DNA of 64,000 nucleotides from Flavobacterium filum DSM 17961 (GTDB lineage: Bacteria; Bacteroidota; Bacteroidia; Flavobacteriales; Flavobacteriaceae): assembly GCF_000425465.1 (NCBI RefSeq), contig NZ_AUDM01000009.1:62001-126000 (forward strand), written 5' to 3'. The first letter of the stretch is position 1; each line of letters starts with the position of its first letter. The position numbers and the translations under genes were made by a program. The notes below the pieces were generated by a model. It saw only the letters and a program-made list of their open reading frames with translations. It was not told the DNA's origin and made no database searches. This document shows, one piece after another, positions 9,669 through 18,091 of this stretch.

Positions 9669-10549
9669 AGCCTTGTCGCAAAAGAGTAATCGTTAAGGAT
9701 TTAATTTTACGTTATCCTCAAGGCATCAGCAAGGCGTGCCGTCTTTTAAGAACCAGCAGGAGCTCATTAAAGTATCAATCAAAGAAAAATGATTTAACTT
9801 TAATAGAGCACTTAACCTCTTTGAGTGAAGCTCATCCACGGGAAGGATTTTGGAAGAGTTATTATAGACTTCGCAACAAGGGAGAAAAAGTCAATCATAA
9901 ACGGCTCCATCGCGTTTACAAACAGATGGGACTACCTTTACGTAGAAAGGTAAAGAAAAGATTACCAGCCAGAGTAAAAGAAGCTATTGTTATACCAACT
10001 AATTACACCCATACTTGGAGTATTGATTTTATGAGCGATGCATTGAGTAATGGTAGTAAGTTTAGATCTTTTAATGTGATGGATGACTTTAACTGGGAAA
10101 TACTTCACATTGAAATTGATTATAGCTTAAAGAGCAGTAGAGTGATTTGGGTTTTGAATCGATTGATTAACAAATATGGGAAACCACAAAAAATAAGAAT
10201 GGATAATGGTCCGGAATTTATTGCAAAATTAGCCCAAGAATGGAGTGAAATGCACCAAATTGAGTTCAAATATATTCAGCCAGGAAAGCCAACCCAAAAT
10301 GCACTAATAGAGCGATTTAATAAAACCTATCGCAACGGTGTTTTAGATGCTTATTTATTTGATTCCTTAGATGAAGTAAGAGAACTTACAGACCAATGGA
10401 TAAATGATTATAATCTTTATAGACCACATGAATCATTAGGAGGATTAAGTCCTGTAAAATATAGAGAACAGTCTATTGTTCATGGGTTTCATTCCGCTAC
10501 GCTTCATTCAACCCATGAACAATATCAAAAACATGTTTATGTGGAATAA
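9659..10549 (+). CDS. IS3-family transposase OrfB (DDE integrase domain)
   Basis: The catalytic part of the transposase is normally made as an OrfAB fusion by frameshift at 9656-9662; the first internal ATG is at 9821. The sequence continues without interruption through the HTH_21-like region ([12 protein letters not shown]) into the rve integrase core. The three catalytic acidic residues are visible in [16 protein letters not shown] and ALIERFN. The ending [15 protein letters not shown] is typical of IS3 OrfB. All catalytic residues are kept, so only the amber codon in OrfA argues against activity. Confidence 0.9.
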   Translation, partial: KALKPCRKRVIVKDLILRYPQGISKACRLLRTSRSSLKYQSKKNDLTLIEHLTSLSEAHPREGFWKSYYRLRNKGEKVNHKRLHRVYKQMGLPLRRKVKKRLPARVKEAIVIPTNYTHTWSIDFMSDALSNGSKFRSFNVMDDFNWEILHIEIDYSLKSSRVIWVLNRLINKYGKPQKIRMDNGPEFIAKLAQEWSEMHQIEFKYIQPGKPTQNALIERFNKTYRNGVLDAYLFDSLDEVRELTDQWINDYNLYRPHESLGGLSPVKYREQSIVHGFHSATLHSTHEQYQKHVYVE

Positions 10550-10595
10550 ATTTTATAATTTAGAACTGTACTAAAAATGGGGAGTCTACAAAAAA

Positions 10596-13043
10596 TTAAT
10601 TAATAATCAATTTAGAAATATAATTTTCATTTTCAGAAATAGCTTTTATTATATAAATTCCCTTAGGAATTTCATTAATTCTAATGTAATTATTTACTAC
10701 TAATTTGTTATATACTTCCTTCCCTAATAAATCAAAAATCATAATTCTTTTAACTCTCATTTGATCTGACCAATTTATTATATCATTACTAGGGTTTGGT
10801 GAAAATGCAAAAATATTGTTCTTAATATTGTTATCTAAAACTGAAAGTGTTGTATTATTAATGTAAAATTTGATTGTTTTTTTTGTTGTGTAACTTGCAG
10901 TAACAAAATCAATTTTATTGTCGTTATTTAAATCTCCAAAACTTAAATTCTGGTAATATGCTAAATCTCCTACTAGTGTTTCAATAATAATTTTGTTGTC
11001 AAAAGTTGAACCGTTTCCTAGAAAATAGAAAATTTTTTCATTTTGTAGAGATAGATTGGTAGAGAACCCAACGATATCTAAATATCCATCGTTATTTATA
11101 TCTGATATACTTAAAGATTTTATTAATTCATTGTCTATATTTATTGGAGGTAGAAAAGTTCCATTTCCATTATTTTTAATTAATGAAATATTTTGATTAC
11201 CAGAATAACTTGATGATATAATATCTAAATCATTATCATTATCAATATCAGCTAAATCAATATTATTTAATGAAATTGAATTTTGGATCAAATAATTGTT
11301 AAAATTTCCAATACCATCATTTTTTAACCAATTAATTCTAGAATATTCATTAGAGATAATGACTATGTCTATATGTCCATCATTGTCAAGGTCTCCACAT
11401 TTGATTTTGTATAAACTATTTCCAGAAAGTGGGGATAGAATATTTTCCAAAGGTTGAAAATTAAAATTTCCACTATTAACCAATTTAATTAAATTAGTAT
11501 TTATATAATGATAAGATAATATAATATCTTTATTACCATCATTATTAATATCAACTACTTCAATATCTCCAGCCACAATTGTTAATGGTAAACTTAAAAC
11601 TAAATCAAAAGTTTCATCTCCATTATTTTTATATACTTCTAAACCAAAATTATTGACACAAATAACATCTAAAAAATTATCATTATTAATATCACTTATT
11701 TCTAAATCATGAACACTTAATGTCATAATATTTGAACTAATTAATTTCTGTGATGAAAAGACATTATTTCCTAAATTTTTATTCCAAACTACTGAACCTA
11801 AAGCCGAAATTACATCATTCATTCCATCATTATTCAAATCAGCAATTTTTGCTGTCCTTCCATTACTAAAGTAGAAATTGATTATATTTTCTTTAAAAAT
11901 TCCTACATCATTTTTTTTAAAAATTGATAGTTTCTGTCTTGAAGAGTTATTTAATTCGTATGATGAACTTATAATTTCATAAATATCATCATTATTAATA
12001 TCTTCTACTACAAATTCCTTTGGATTAAAAATATTATTTGTAATTAGAAGTAGACTAGAAAATATGCCATTATTATTTTTATACCAGCCTATTTTATCAT
12101 TAGTATATGTTGATATAACAACATCTAGTAATCCGTCGTAATCAAAATCAACTGCTTTAACTTGAAATGGATCACTTATATTATTATCAATAATTATAGA
12201 ATTTGTAGAAAATATATTACCATTTAAATTTAATACATATTTAATATTATCTTGATAACTCGAGGAAAAAATTATATCGAAATATGAATCATTATTAATA
12301 TCAATAAAGTCAAAACCTGTACCGTTATCAGCAGATCCTGTAATATAGTTTGGTGTACTGAAATTTGAACCATTAATATTCTTTACCCAAAATATACCAC
12401 CATCATTTTGTCCACTTATGATATCTAAAAAACCATTATTGTCTAAATCCTTTAATACCAGTCTATTAATTCCAGAGGATACGGTATAAATAATTTCTTG
12501 ATTTGAAAAATTTCCATCACCATTATTTCTGAATATGCTAACATTCTTATGGTTAAAAGAACCTACTATGATATCATTATCTCCATCATTGTCTATATCT
12601 AAAGAAACTATAGATCTGGGATTATCAATAGTTGAATTAATTATTATTGATAGACTAAAATTAAAATTACCTAAATTTTTAAACCAAAATAATTTATCTT
12701 CAAATCCACTGACTACAATAATATCATTTAATCCATCGCTATCTAAATCAGAGCAAGTAATTTCATAATTAGAACTAAAATTTGCTTGAGTATTTTCATA
12801 AATTATCTGTCTTTGATAATATTGAATGTCTCCATTAATATTTTTATAAAATATTATTGAATTACTATTACTAGAACCAACAATAACCTCTTTAAAACCA
12901 TCATTATCTAAATCTGATGTTACTATTGAAGTTACATCAGAGGAATGGTGTGTGCCATCAATTAATATATTTTCATTACTAAAATTAATTTGTGCATTTA
13001 ATTGTATAGCTGTCAAAAAAAATAAAAAGATAATTTTTCTCAT
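10596..13043 (-). CDS. Secreted FG-GAP/VCBS repeat protein with T9SS sorting domain
   Basis: About 815 residues. The signal peptide (MRKIIFLFFLTAIQLNAQ) ends at an AQ cleavage site typical of the phylum. It is followed by more than a dozen FG-GAP/VCBS-type repeats, seen as recurring DIDNDGDNDIIVGS-like calcium-binding loops (D-x-D-x-D-G) that build beta-propellers. The C-terminus carries a type A T9SS sorting domain: FSPNPSNDIINW, then IMIFDLLGKEV and a final KGIYIIKA strand. It is probably exported and anchored at the cell surface. The frame extends upstream only to a GTG, so the ATG at 13043 is preferred. The gene is strikingly AT-rich compared with the housekeeping genes and sits against an IS end, which suggests acquisition. 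Confidence 0.88.
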   Translation of the reverse strand: MRKIIFLFFLTAIQLNAQINFSNENILIDGTHHSSDVTSIVTSDLDNDGFKEVIVGSSNSNSIIFYKNINGDIQYYQRQIIYENTQANFSSNYEITCSDLDSDGLNDIIVVSGFEDKLFWFKNLGNFNFSLSIIINSTIDNPRSIVSLDIDNDGDNDIIVGSFNHKNVSIFRNNGDGNFSNQEIIYTVSSGINRLVLKDLDNNGFLDIISGQNDGGIFWVKNINGSNFSTPNYITGSADNGTGFDFIDINNDSYFDIIFSSSYQDNIKYVLNLNGNIFSTNSIIIDNNISDPFQVKAVDFDYDGLLDVVISTYTNDKIGWYKNNNGIFSSLLLITNNIFNPKEFVVEDINNDDIYEIISSSYELNNSSRQKLSIFKKNDVGIFKENIINFYFSNGRTAKIADLNNDGMNDVISALGSVVWNKNLGNNVFSSQKLISSNIMTLSVHDLEISDINNDNFLDVICVNNFGLEVYKNNGDETFDLVLSLPLTIVAGDIEVVDINNDGNKDIILSYHYINTNLIKLVNSGNFNFQPLENILSPLSGNSLYKIKCGDLDNDGHIDIVIISNEYSRINWLKNDGIGNFNNYLIQNSISLNNIDLADIDNDNDLDIISSSYSGNQNISLIKNNGNGTFLPPINIDNELIKSLSISDINNDGYLDIVGFSTNLSLQNEKIFYFLGNGSTFDNKIIIETLVGDLAYYQNLSFGDLNNDNKIDFVTASYTTKKTIKFYINNTTLSVLDNNIKNNIFAFSPNPSNDIINWSDQMRVKRIMIFDLLGKEVYNKLVVNNYIRINEIPKGIYIIKAISENENYISKLIIN

Positions 13044-13492
13044 ATATATAAAACTTTTCACCGTTAATAATAAAAATTTATAACTTATATTTTATTGTTT
13101 TGAATGAATCAACTTGTAAATGTAATCATTTTAGCTGGAATTAATAACTTTTTTATAAAAAAACAATAGATTTTTTGATAAATTAATACAGATATCTTTA
13201 ACAGTCCTTTTTTCAAAATTAAATCATTCTTAAAATCAATTTAGGTATTTTTTAAGTTTATATTTTTAGTTAATTTTTTAGAATAGTTAACAATTATGTT
13301 TATCTTGATAAATATTATAGATGATTATTATTTTTTAAATAAACCATTCATTTTTATTATTTTGTAATTAATCAAATTCATTTAAAGATTTTCATATTGA
13401 AAAATAAGTACAATTTTTAGCCATTATTAATGTAAAAATTTAATAGAAAACCTTACAACGAAAAGCGGGATAAGCTCCTAAAAAACACAAAA
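13044..13492. other. Long AT-rich gap with no recognised gene
   Basis: About 450 very AT-rich bases upstream of the FG-GAP gene. No conserved frame is seen. Near its end, around 13452-13474, the segment AACGAAAAGCGGGATAAGC resembles the right border of the structured element at 6711-6837, so a truncated copy of a dispersed repeat is possible. Confidence 0.45.
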
Positions 13493-13930
13493 CTATTCTT
13501 CCACCTTCCACACAAATTTCTTGTGCGTATGCGGAAAGCCTTCTCGCTCATAAAAAGCATGGGCTTGTACACGTTTAAAGCCGGAAGTGACTTCTATTTG
13601 TAGCAAATTATTTTGTTTAGCGAGGGTTTTTAATGCATCGAGCAGTTGTTTACCAATTTGCTGACTTCTATATTTTTCATCCACAAACATTTCCTGAATT
13701 TCGCCTACCAAACCACCGTGATGAATCAAATTTTGCACATGACAACTCAAGAATCCAACGGGTTGATGATTGATTTCAGCTAATAGAAAAATATGTTTGG
13801 GATGAGCAAGATTTTCCAAAAAAATAGCAAGTTGCTTCTCTTTTGGAAAAATATGGTTTTCAAGGGCGTTGATGAAATCATAGACTTGGTCAAAATCATC
13901 AGCAACAACAGGACGAATGATGCAAGCCAT
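13493..13930 (-). CDS. GNAT family N-acetyltransferase
   Basis: 145 residues with the GNAT fold signature: beta strand 4 and the acetyl-CoA loop appear as EIQEMFVDEKYRSQQIGKQLLDAL, where the R-x-x-x-I-G-K segment binds the pyrophosphate. The C-terminal FYEREGF motif is also typical. The substrate is unknown. The ATG at 13930 (MACIIRPV) was chosen because a longer reading would run into the upstream gene. It lies one base after the stop of the DUF4258-like gene, so the two form an operon. Confidence 0.85.
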   Translation of the reverse strand: MACIIRPVVADDFDQVYDFINALENHIFPKEKQLAIFLENLAHPKHIFLLAEINHQPVGFLSCHVQNLIHHGGLVGEIQEMFVDEKYRSQQIGKQLLDALKTLAKQNNLLQIEVTSGFKRVQAHAFYEREGFPHTHKKFVWKVEE

Positions 13931-13931
13931 A

Positions 13932-14318
13932 TTATCTTTTTTCAATCGATTCCAATTCCGCTTTATCAGGATAGTTGAGAATTGAAAGCACAATCGGCTC
14001 TTGTTTTATGGTTTTTCCTTCGATACGGTAGCGTTTGGCATTGCCCACTTTTACATTACTTTGACTGAAATCTACTTCGCCGTGGGTCAGCGTATTTTTG
14101 ATATCGATGGTGTCAATCCATGTTTCAGCCAATACGAGCGATGCTTTTTCGGAATAGTGAAAGGGCTTGGTACGAATGTCTTTCAACACACGGCAATTGG
14201 GCAAATAACAAAATGAAACCCCTCTGGATTCAGCTTTTGCACCCAAAAAGTACACCAAAAAAATGACGCCAATCAATAAACCAAATAGAAAAAAAGCAAG
14301 CCGTTGATAGAATTTCAT
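13932..14318 (-). CDS. DUF4258-like small membrane-anchored protein
   Basis: 128 residues. One N-terminal membrane helix (LAFFLFGLLIGVIFLVYFLG, about residues 7-26) is followed by a soluble domain containing CYLPNCRVLKDIRTK and a C-terminal beta-rich part (KRYRIEGKTIKQEPIVLSI). From memory this matches a flavobacterial family annotated as DUF4258. The soluble domain would face the periplasm. The function is unknown. A promoter box lies 18 bases upstream, and the GNAT gene follows after one base. Confidence 0.7.
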   Translation of the reverse strand: MKFYQRLAFFLFGLLIGVIFLVYFLGAKAESRGVSFCYLPNCRVLKDIRTKPFHYSEKASLVLAETWIDTIDIKNTLTHGEVDFSQSNVKVGNAKRYRIEGKTIKQEPIVLSILNYPDKAELESIEKR

Positions 14319-14335
14319 GATACTAAATTAAGCCA

Positions 14336-14343
14336 CAAAAATA
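14336..14343 (-). promoter_or_regulatory. Bacteroidota -7 promoter box
   Basis: TATTTTTG on the minus strand, 18 bases upstream of the ATG at 14318. It probably drives the DUF4258-like/GNAT pair. Confidence 0.5.
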
Positions 14344-14355
14344 CGGACAAATTCC

Positions 14356-15549
14356 TTAAAATACAATCAAATTAATGTCGCTGTTGGGTAAATCAAACCA
14401 ATCGCCAATCGCTTTGTTGGTTAGAATACCATGGTAAAAGTAGAGTCCGTTTTTCAAGCCACGGTTACAACGAATGGCACTTTCCACACCGCCGTCTTCC
14501 GCAATTTGAATCAAATATGGGGTCAAAATATTACTAATGGAAAGCGAAGCCGTTTTGGAATACCGCGACGGAATATTCGGCACACAATAATGTATCACGT
14601 TGTTTTTGATGAACGTAGGTTTTTCGTGCGTAGTGATTTCAGAGGTTTCAAAACAACCGCCGGTATCAATACTCACATCGACAATTACGGCTCCTTTTTT
14701 CATGTGTTCCACCATGGTTTCGGTCACCACCACAGGCGTGCGGTTTTGTCCACGCATGGCCCCAATCGCTACATCACAACGGCGTAAGGCTTTTAGCAAA
14801 CCTTTTGGTTGAATGGTAGAAGTAAAAATCGGATGTTTTAAATTGTTTTGTAAACGACGCAATTTAGTAATGGAGTTGTCAAACACTTTGACGTTAGCTC
14901 CCAAACCAAGTGCGGTTTTTGCGGCAAATTCGCCAACGGTTCCTGCACCAATAATTACGACATCAGTAGGAGCAACGCCGGTGATGTTGCCAAAAAGTAA
15001 GCCTTTTCCAAATTGGTTGTTAATCATCAATTCGGCAGCGATTAAGATGGAAGCGGTTCCTGCAATTTCGCTGAGTGATTTTACGGCAGGGTAGGAGCCA
15101 TCATCGTCTTTAATGAATTCAAACGCAAAGGCAGTAATTTTTTTCTTGGCTAATTTTTCAAAATATTCTTTTTTTCTCGTTTTCAGCTGAATCGCCGAAA
15201 TGATAATTGTATTGGGATTGATGATTTCAATTTCTGCAGAAGTAGGCGGTTCTACTTTCAAAATCATGGGACAACCGAATACTTTTTTCGGATCTTGGGT
15301 AATTTCTGCCCCGGCATCACTGTATTCTTTGTCGGAATAACTCGCACTTTCTCCGGCTCCAGATTCAATTAACACGCGATGACCGTGTGATACTAATGAA
15401 TTGACGGCATCCGGTGTCAAACAAATCCTGCGTTCCTGATAGGAAGTTTCTTTTGGAATTCCAATGTACAATTCACTTTTGTGTCGTGCGACTTCCAATT
15501 TTTCTTCCTGAGGAAGTAATTGTTGTTTTGAAAAAGGAGTAAGCGGCAT
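14356..15549 (-). CDS. ald: Alanine dehydrogenase
   Basis: Interconverts L-alanine and pyruvate plus ammonium with NAD(H). 397 residues, slightly longer than the classical enzyme because of an N-terminal extension of about 27 residues typical of Bacteroidota. The substrate-binding start YIGIPKETSYQERRICLTP is followed by the Rossmann motif GAGTVG at about residues 201-206. The FEFI and VDVSIDTGGCFETSE segments also match the family. It is close kin to the N-terminal domain of nicotinamide nucleotide transhydrogenase, but the length and motifs favour alanine dehydrogenase. It ends 38 bases upstream of the DUF4258-like gene. Confidence 0.92.
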   Translation of the reverse strand: MPLTPFSKQQLLPQEEKLEVARHKSELYIGIPKETSYQERRICLTPDAVNSLVSHGHRVLIESGAGESASYSDKEYSDAGAEITQDPKKVFGCPMILKVEPPTSAEIEIINPNTIIISAIQLKTRKKEYFEKLAKKKITAFAFEFIKDDDGSYPAVKSLSEIAGTASILIAAELMINNQFGKGLLFGNITGVAPTDVVIIGAGTVGEFAAKTALGLGANVKVFDNSITKLRRLQNNLKHPIFTSTIQPKGLLKALRRCDVAIGAMRGQNRTPVVVTETMVEHMKKGAVIVDVSIDTGGCFETSEITTHEKPTFIKNNVIHYCVPNIPSRYSKTASLSISNILTPYLIQIAEDGGVESAIRCNRGLKNGLYFYHGILTNKAIGDWFDLPNSDINLIVF

Positions 15550-15685
15550 AAACGATGCTAAAAAAATTAGTGTCTAAGTTAGGAATTATTTTGGAAATAG
15601 AAAGTGGAATAGTTTAAACATTTATTTTTTGAGATTTTTTTTAAACCATTAAGGCATTAAGATTCATTAAGGAGGTTGAAAATAA

Positions 15686-16090
15686 TTACATTAAAGTTAA
15701 TATTCTATTTCCATTTTCTAAAATTTCAATCGTAATCACACTATGTTTTTCAGGAATGAGGTTTGGAATTTTTTCTGCCCATTCAATAAAACACCAATGA
15801 CCGGAATACAAATAATCATCTATACCAAAATCTAGGGCTTCGGTTTCATTTTTAAGTCGATATACATCAAAATGATAGACCAATCCACTTGGGATTTCGT
15901 ATTCATTTACCAATGAAAATGTTGGGCTGGAGGTTGCGTTTTGTACGCCAAGAGCTTTGGATAATGCTTTAATAAAAGTGGTTTTTCCGGCACCCATTTG
16001 TCCGTTAAAAAGAATCACTTTTTCCGGATGTTGGTGGAGAATTTCTTGAGCGATTTTGTCTATTTCGTGGAGTTGAAATTGGTATTGCAT
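15686..16090 (-). CDS. tsaE: tRNA t6A37 biosynthesis ATPase TsaE
   Basis: ATPase that, with TsaB and TsaD, transfers the threonylcarbamoyl group to A37 of tRNAs reading ANN codons. 134 residues, normal length. Walker A is GQMGAGKTT at about residues 30-38. The family signatures SSPTFSLVNEY (threonine switch) and HFDVYRL are present, as is the FIEWAEKI segment. The start ATG gives the usual N-terminus. It lies between alanine dehydrogenase and porX, a common flavobacterial order. Confidence 0.95.
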   Translation of the reverse strand: MQYQFQLHEIDKIAQEILHQHPEKVILFNGQMGAGKTTFIKALSKALGVQNATSSPTFSLVNEYEIPSGLVYHFDVYRLKNETEALDFGIDDYLYSGHWCFIEWAEKIPNLIPEKHSVITIEILENGNRILTLM

Positions 16091-16205
16091 TTTAGTTTTT
16101 CACGTTTAGTGGAACACAAAATTAAATTGAGTGGCAAACTTAGTAAATTTTATCGTCTTAAGTTATCCACTTTTTTTGAGATGGGTTAGGTAATAGCACA
16201 CAGAC

Positions 16206-16221
16206 CCCGATGATTATCGGG
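16206..16221. repeat. Small inverted repeat (CCCGAT/ATCGGG)
   Basis: CCCGAT, a four-base GATT loop, then ATCGGG. From memory this palindromic core is common between genes in flavobacteria. It has no T-run, so it is not called a terminator. Confidence 0.45.
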
Positions 16222-16305
16222 ACGAATTGAATTGATTTTCACAGATTTTGATAGCTTCACTATAATAGATAAAGCAGATTCAAATCTTCTAAATTAGCCT
16301 TAATC

Positions 16306-16361
16306 AACCGAAAACCGAAAACCGACAACAGAAAACCGACAACTGACAACCGACAACAGAC
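16306..16361. repeat. Tandem array, 7-base period (AACCGAC-like, 8 units)
   Basis: Eight units in exact register from 16306: AACCGAA, AACCGAA, AACCGAC, AACAGAA, AACCGAC, AACTGAC, AACCGAC, AACAGAC. It lies 8 bases past the 3' end of porX and upstream of tsaE. Confidence 0.92.
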
Positions 16362-16369
16362 AACCTCCA

Positions 16370-17923
16370 CTACCTAGGACTCAACACCAAAAACGGCACA
16401 ATCATTTCTTCCAATGAAATTCCGCCATGTTGGTAAGTATTTCGGTAATAACTCACATAATGATTGTAATTGTTCACATACGCCAAAAACAAATCATTTT
16501 TTGCAAAAATAAAAGAGCTACTCATGTTGATTGCGGGTAAACCTATTTTTTTTGGGTCTTTTACGGCATACACATCTTTCTCTTCATAGGTCAAACTACG
16601 TCCGGTTTTATAACGAAGGTTGAGACTGGTGTTTTTATCACCAATTACTTTAGATGGATTTTTTACGTTGATGGTTCCGTGATCGGTTGTGATAATCAAT
16701 TTGAAACCCATTTGTTGCCCAAGTTGAATCATTTCTAACAGGGGAGAATTTTTAAACCAACTTAAGGTTAAGGAACGGTAGGCTTTGTCATTAGAGGCGA
16801 GTTCTTTTACCACTTCCATTTCTGTTTTGGCATGAGAAAGCATGTCCACAAAATTATAGACAACGGTAGTTAAGTCGTTGTTTTTTAATCCTTTGAAATT
16901 TTCTACTAACTTTTTACCGTCTTTGAAGTTGGTGATTTTGTAGTATTCGCTCTTAATTTTTAGACCTAAACGATTTAATTGAGCTTCTAAAAACTCACCT
17001 TCATAAAGGTTTTTTCCACCTTCTTCAACATCATTTTTCCAGTATTGCGGGAATTGTTTTTCCATTTCTAAAGGTGTTAATCCTGAAAAAATGGCATTTC
17101 TGGCATATTGTGTTGCAGTGGGTAACATCGCAAAATATGCCATTTCTTTTTCGGGTTTGTAATGGTTGTTGACTACGTTTTCAAACGCTTTCCATTGGTC
17201 GTAACGCAAATTGTCTATCACAACAAACAAAATGGGTTTATCTTTTTTTACGATTTCAGGTACCACATATTCTCTGAATAATTTATGTGATAAAACCGGT
17301 TTGTCTGTTTTGTCTTCAAACCATTTTTCGTAGTTTTTCTCAATGAATTTTCCAAATTGGCTGTTGGCTTCCGTTTTTTGCGATTCAAGTATGGAAATTA
17401 AGCCTTGGTCTTCAATGTTTTCCAATTCAATTTCCCAGAACAATAATTTTTTATATAATTCTACCCAATCGTCGTATGAATTAACCATTGCTAAATCCAT
17501 TGCAATTTTTCGGAACTCTTTTTGGTAATCCAATGTGGTTTTCTCTGTAACCAAACGCGAATGGTCGAGGTTTTTTTTCAACGCCAATAAAATCTGATTT
17601 GGGTTTACGGGTTTTATAAGGTAATCGGCAATTTTAGAACCGATGGCTTCCTCCATGATATGTTCTTCTTCACTTTTGGTAATCATAATGACCGGAATGG
17701 AAGATTTTTTTTCTTTCATTTCAGAAAGGGTTTCCAAACCACTCATACCGGGCATATTTTCATCCAAAAAGACAATATCAAATTGATTTTCTTCAAAAAC
17801 ATCAATGGCATCTCTACCGTTGTTACACGTGGTTACATCGTAATTTTTGTTTTCTAAAAAAAGAATATGTGGCTTTAATAAATCAATTTCATCGTCTACC
17901 CAAAGGATTTTTATTTTTGTCAT
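16370..17923 (-). CDS. porX: T9SS regulator PorX (receiver + PglZ domain)
   Basis: 517 residues. The N-terminal response-regulator receiver has acidic pair D10/D11, phosphoacceptor D54 in FLDENMPG and the conserved lysine near 104 (YLIKPVN). A helical linker follows, then a PglZ/alkaline-phosphatase-like domain (about 200-515) with VVIDNLRYDQ and ITTDHGTINV, whose Asp/His residues would bind zinc. In Porphyromonas and Flavobacterium, PorX works with the PorY kinase and SigP to control type IX secretion, and the PglZ domain degrades cyclic oligonucleotides. Its presence fits the two T9SS-sorted proteins in the window. Confidence 0.93.
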   Translation of the reverse strand: MTKIKILWVDDEIDLLKPHILFLENKNYDVTTCNNGRDAIDVFEENQFDIVFLDENMPGMSGLETLSEMKEKKSSIPVIMITKSEEEHIMEEAIGSKIADYLIKPVNPNQILLALKKNLDHSRLVTEKTTLDYQKEFRKIAMDLAMVNSYDDWVELYKKLLFWEIELENIEDQGLISILESQKTEANSQFGKFIEKNYEKWFEDKTDKPVLSHKLFREYVVPEIVKKDKPILFVVIDNLRYDQWKAFENVVNNHYKPEKEMAYFAMLPTATQYARNAIFSGLTPLEMEKQFPQYWKNDVEEGGKNLYEGEFLEAQLNRLGLKIKSEYYKITNFKDGKKLVENFKGLKNNDLTTVVYNFVDMLSHAKTEMEVVKELASNDKAYRSLTLSWFKNSPLLEMIQLGQQMGFKLIITTDHGTINVKNPSKVIGDKNTSLNLRYKTGRSLTYEEKDVYAVKDPKKIGLPAINMSSSFIFAKNDLFLAYVNNYNHYVSYYRNTYQHGGISLEEMIVPFLVLSPR

Positions 17924-18065
17924 CTGTGAAGTTTTTTAAATATTTTGTAGGTTGTATTTTAAATTATTTAGAAATGTGAATTTCGTGCAATTTAACAATT
18001 ATCGAACGTAAGAAGTATTAAAGTTATTGTAAAAAATCAGTGATTATTTCCATTTTAAAAATCAG

Positions 18066-18073
18066 TATATTTG
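18066..18073 (+). promoter_or_regulatory. Bacteroidota -7 promoter box
   Basis: TATATTTG, 18 bases before the GTG start at 18092. It supports that unusual start. Confidence 0.6.
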
Positions 18074-18091
18074 TTGCCCAATTAAAAAGTT

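Larger units (their letters stand above)
9341..10590 (+). mobile_element. IS3-family insertion sequence (IS407-like group)
   Basis: About 1.25 kb with two overlapping reading frames in the IS3 arrangement: a small HTH OrfA and a DDE OrfB joined by -1 frameshifting. Terminal inverted repeats are visible. The left end (from 9341) begins CTCCCCCAAAAATAGTACAG and the right end, read inward on the minus strand, is CTCCCCATTTTTAGTACAG. The right copy extends to 10590 if a TG...CA terminus is assumed. No convincing target-site duplication was found, so the exact outer limits are uncertain. It lies between guaB and the T9SS repeat protein. Confidence 0.88.

Noticed and set aside
9331-10596. Target-site duplication of the IS element
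   Set aside because: Bases next to the two inverted repeats (TAAG on the left, TCTA on the right) do not match, and other alignments of the ends give no 3-4 base duplication.
10271-10807. Open frames on the opposite strand inside conserved genes, for example within the RND pump, guaB and lpxD
   Set aside because: They lie wholly inside strong conserved genes, lack promoter boxes and give low-complexity or unrecognised proteins; they are by-products of codon bias.
13452-13474. Second copy of the structured element of 6711-6837
   Set aside because: Only a short border-like stretch is similar and no left arm is present, so it is noted but not called as a copy.
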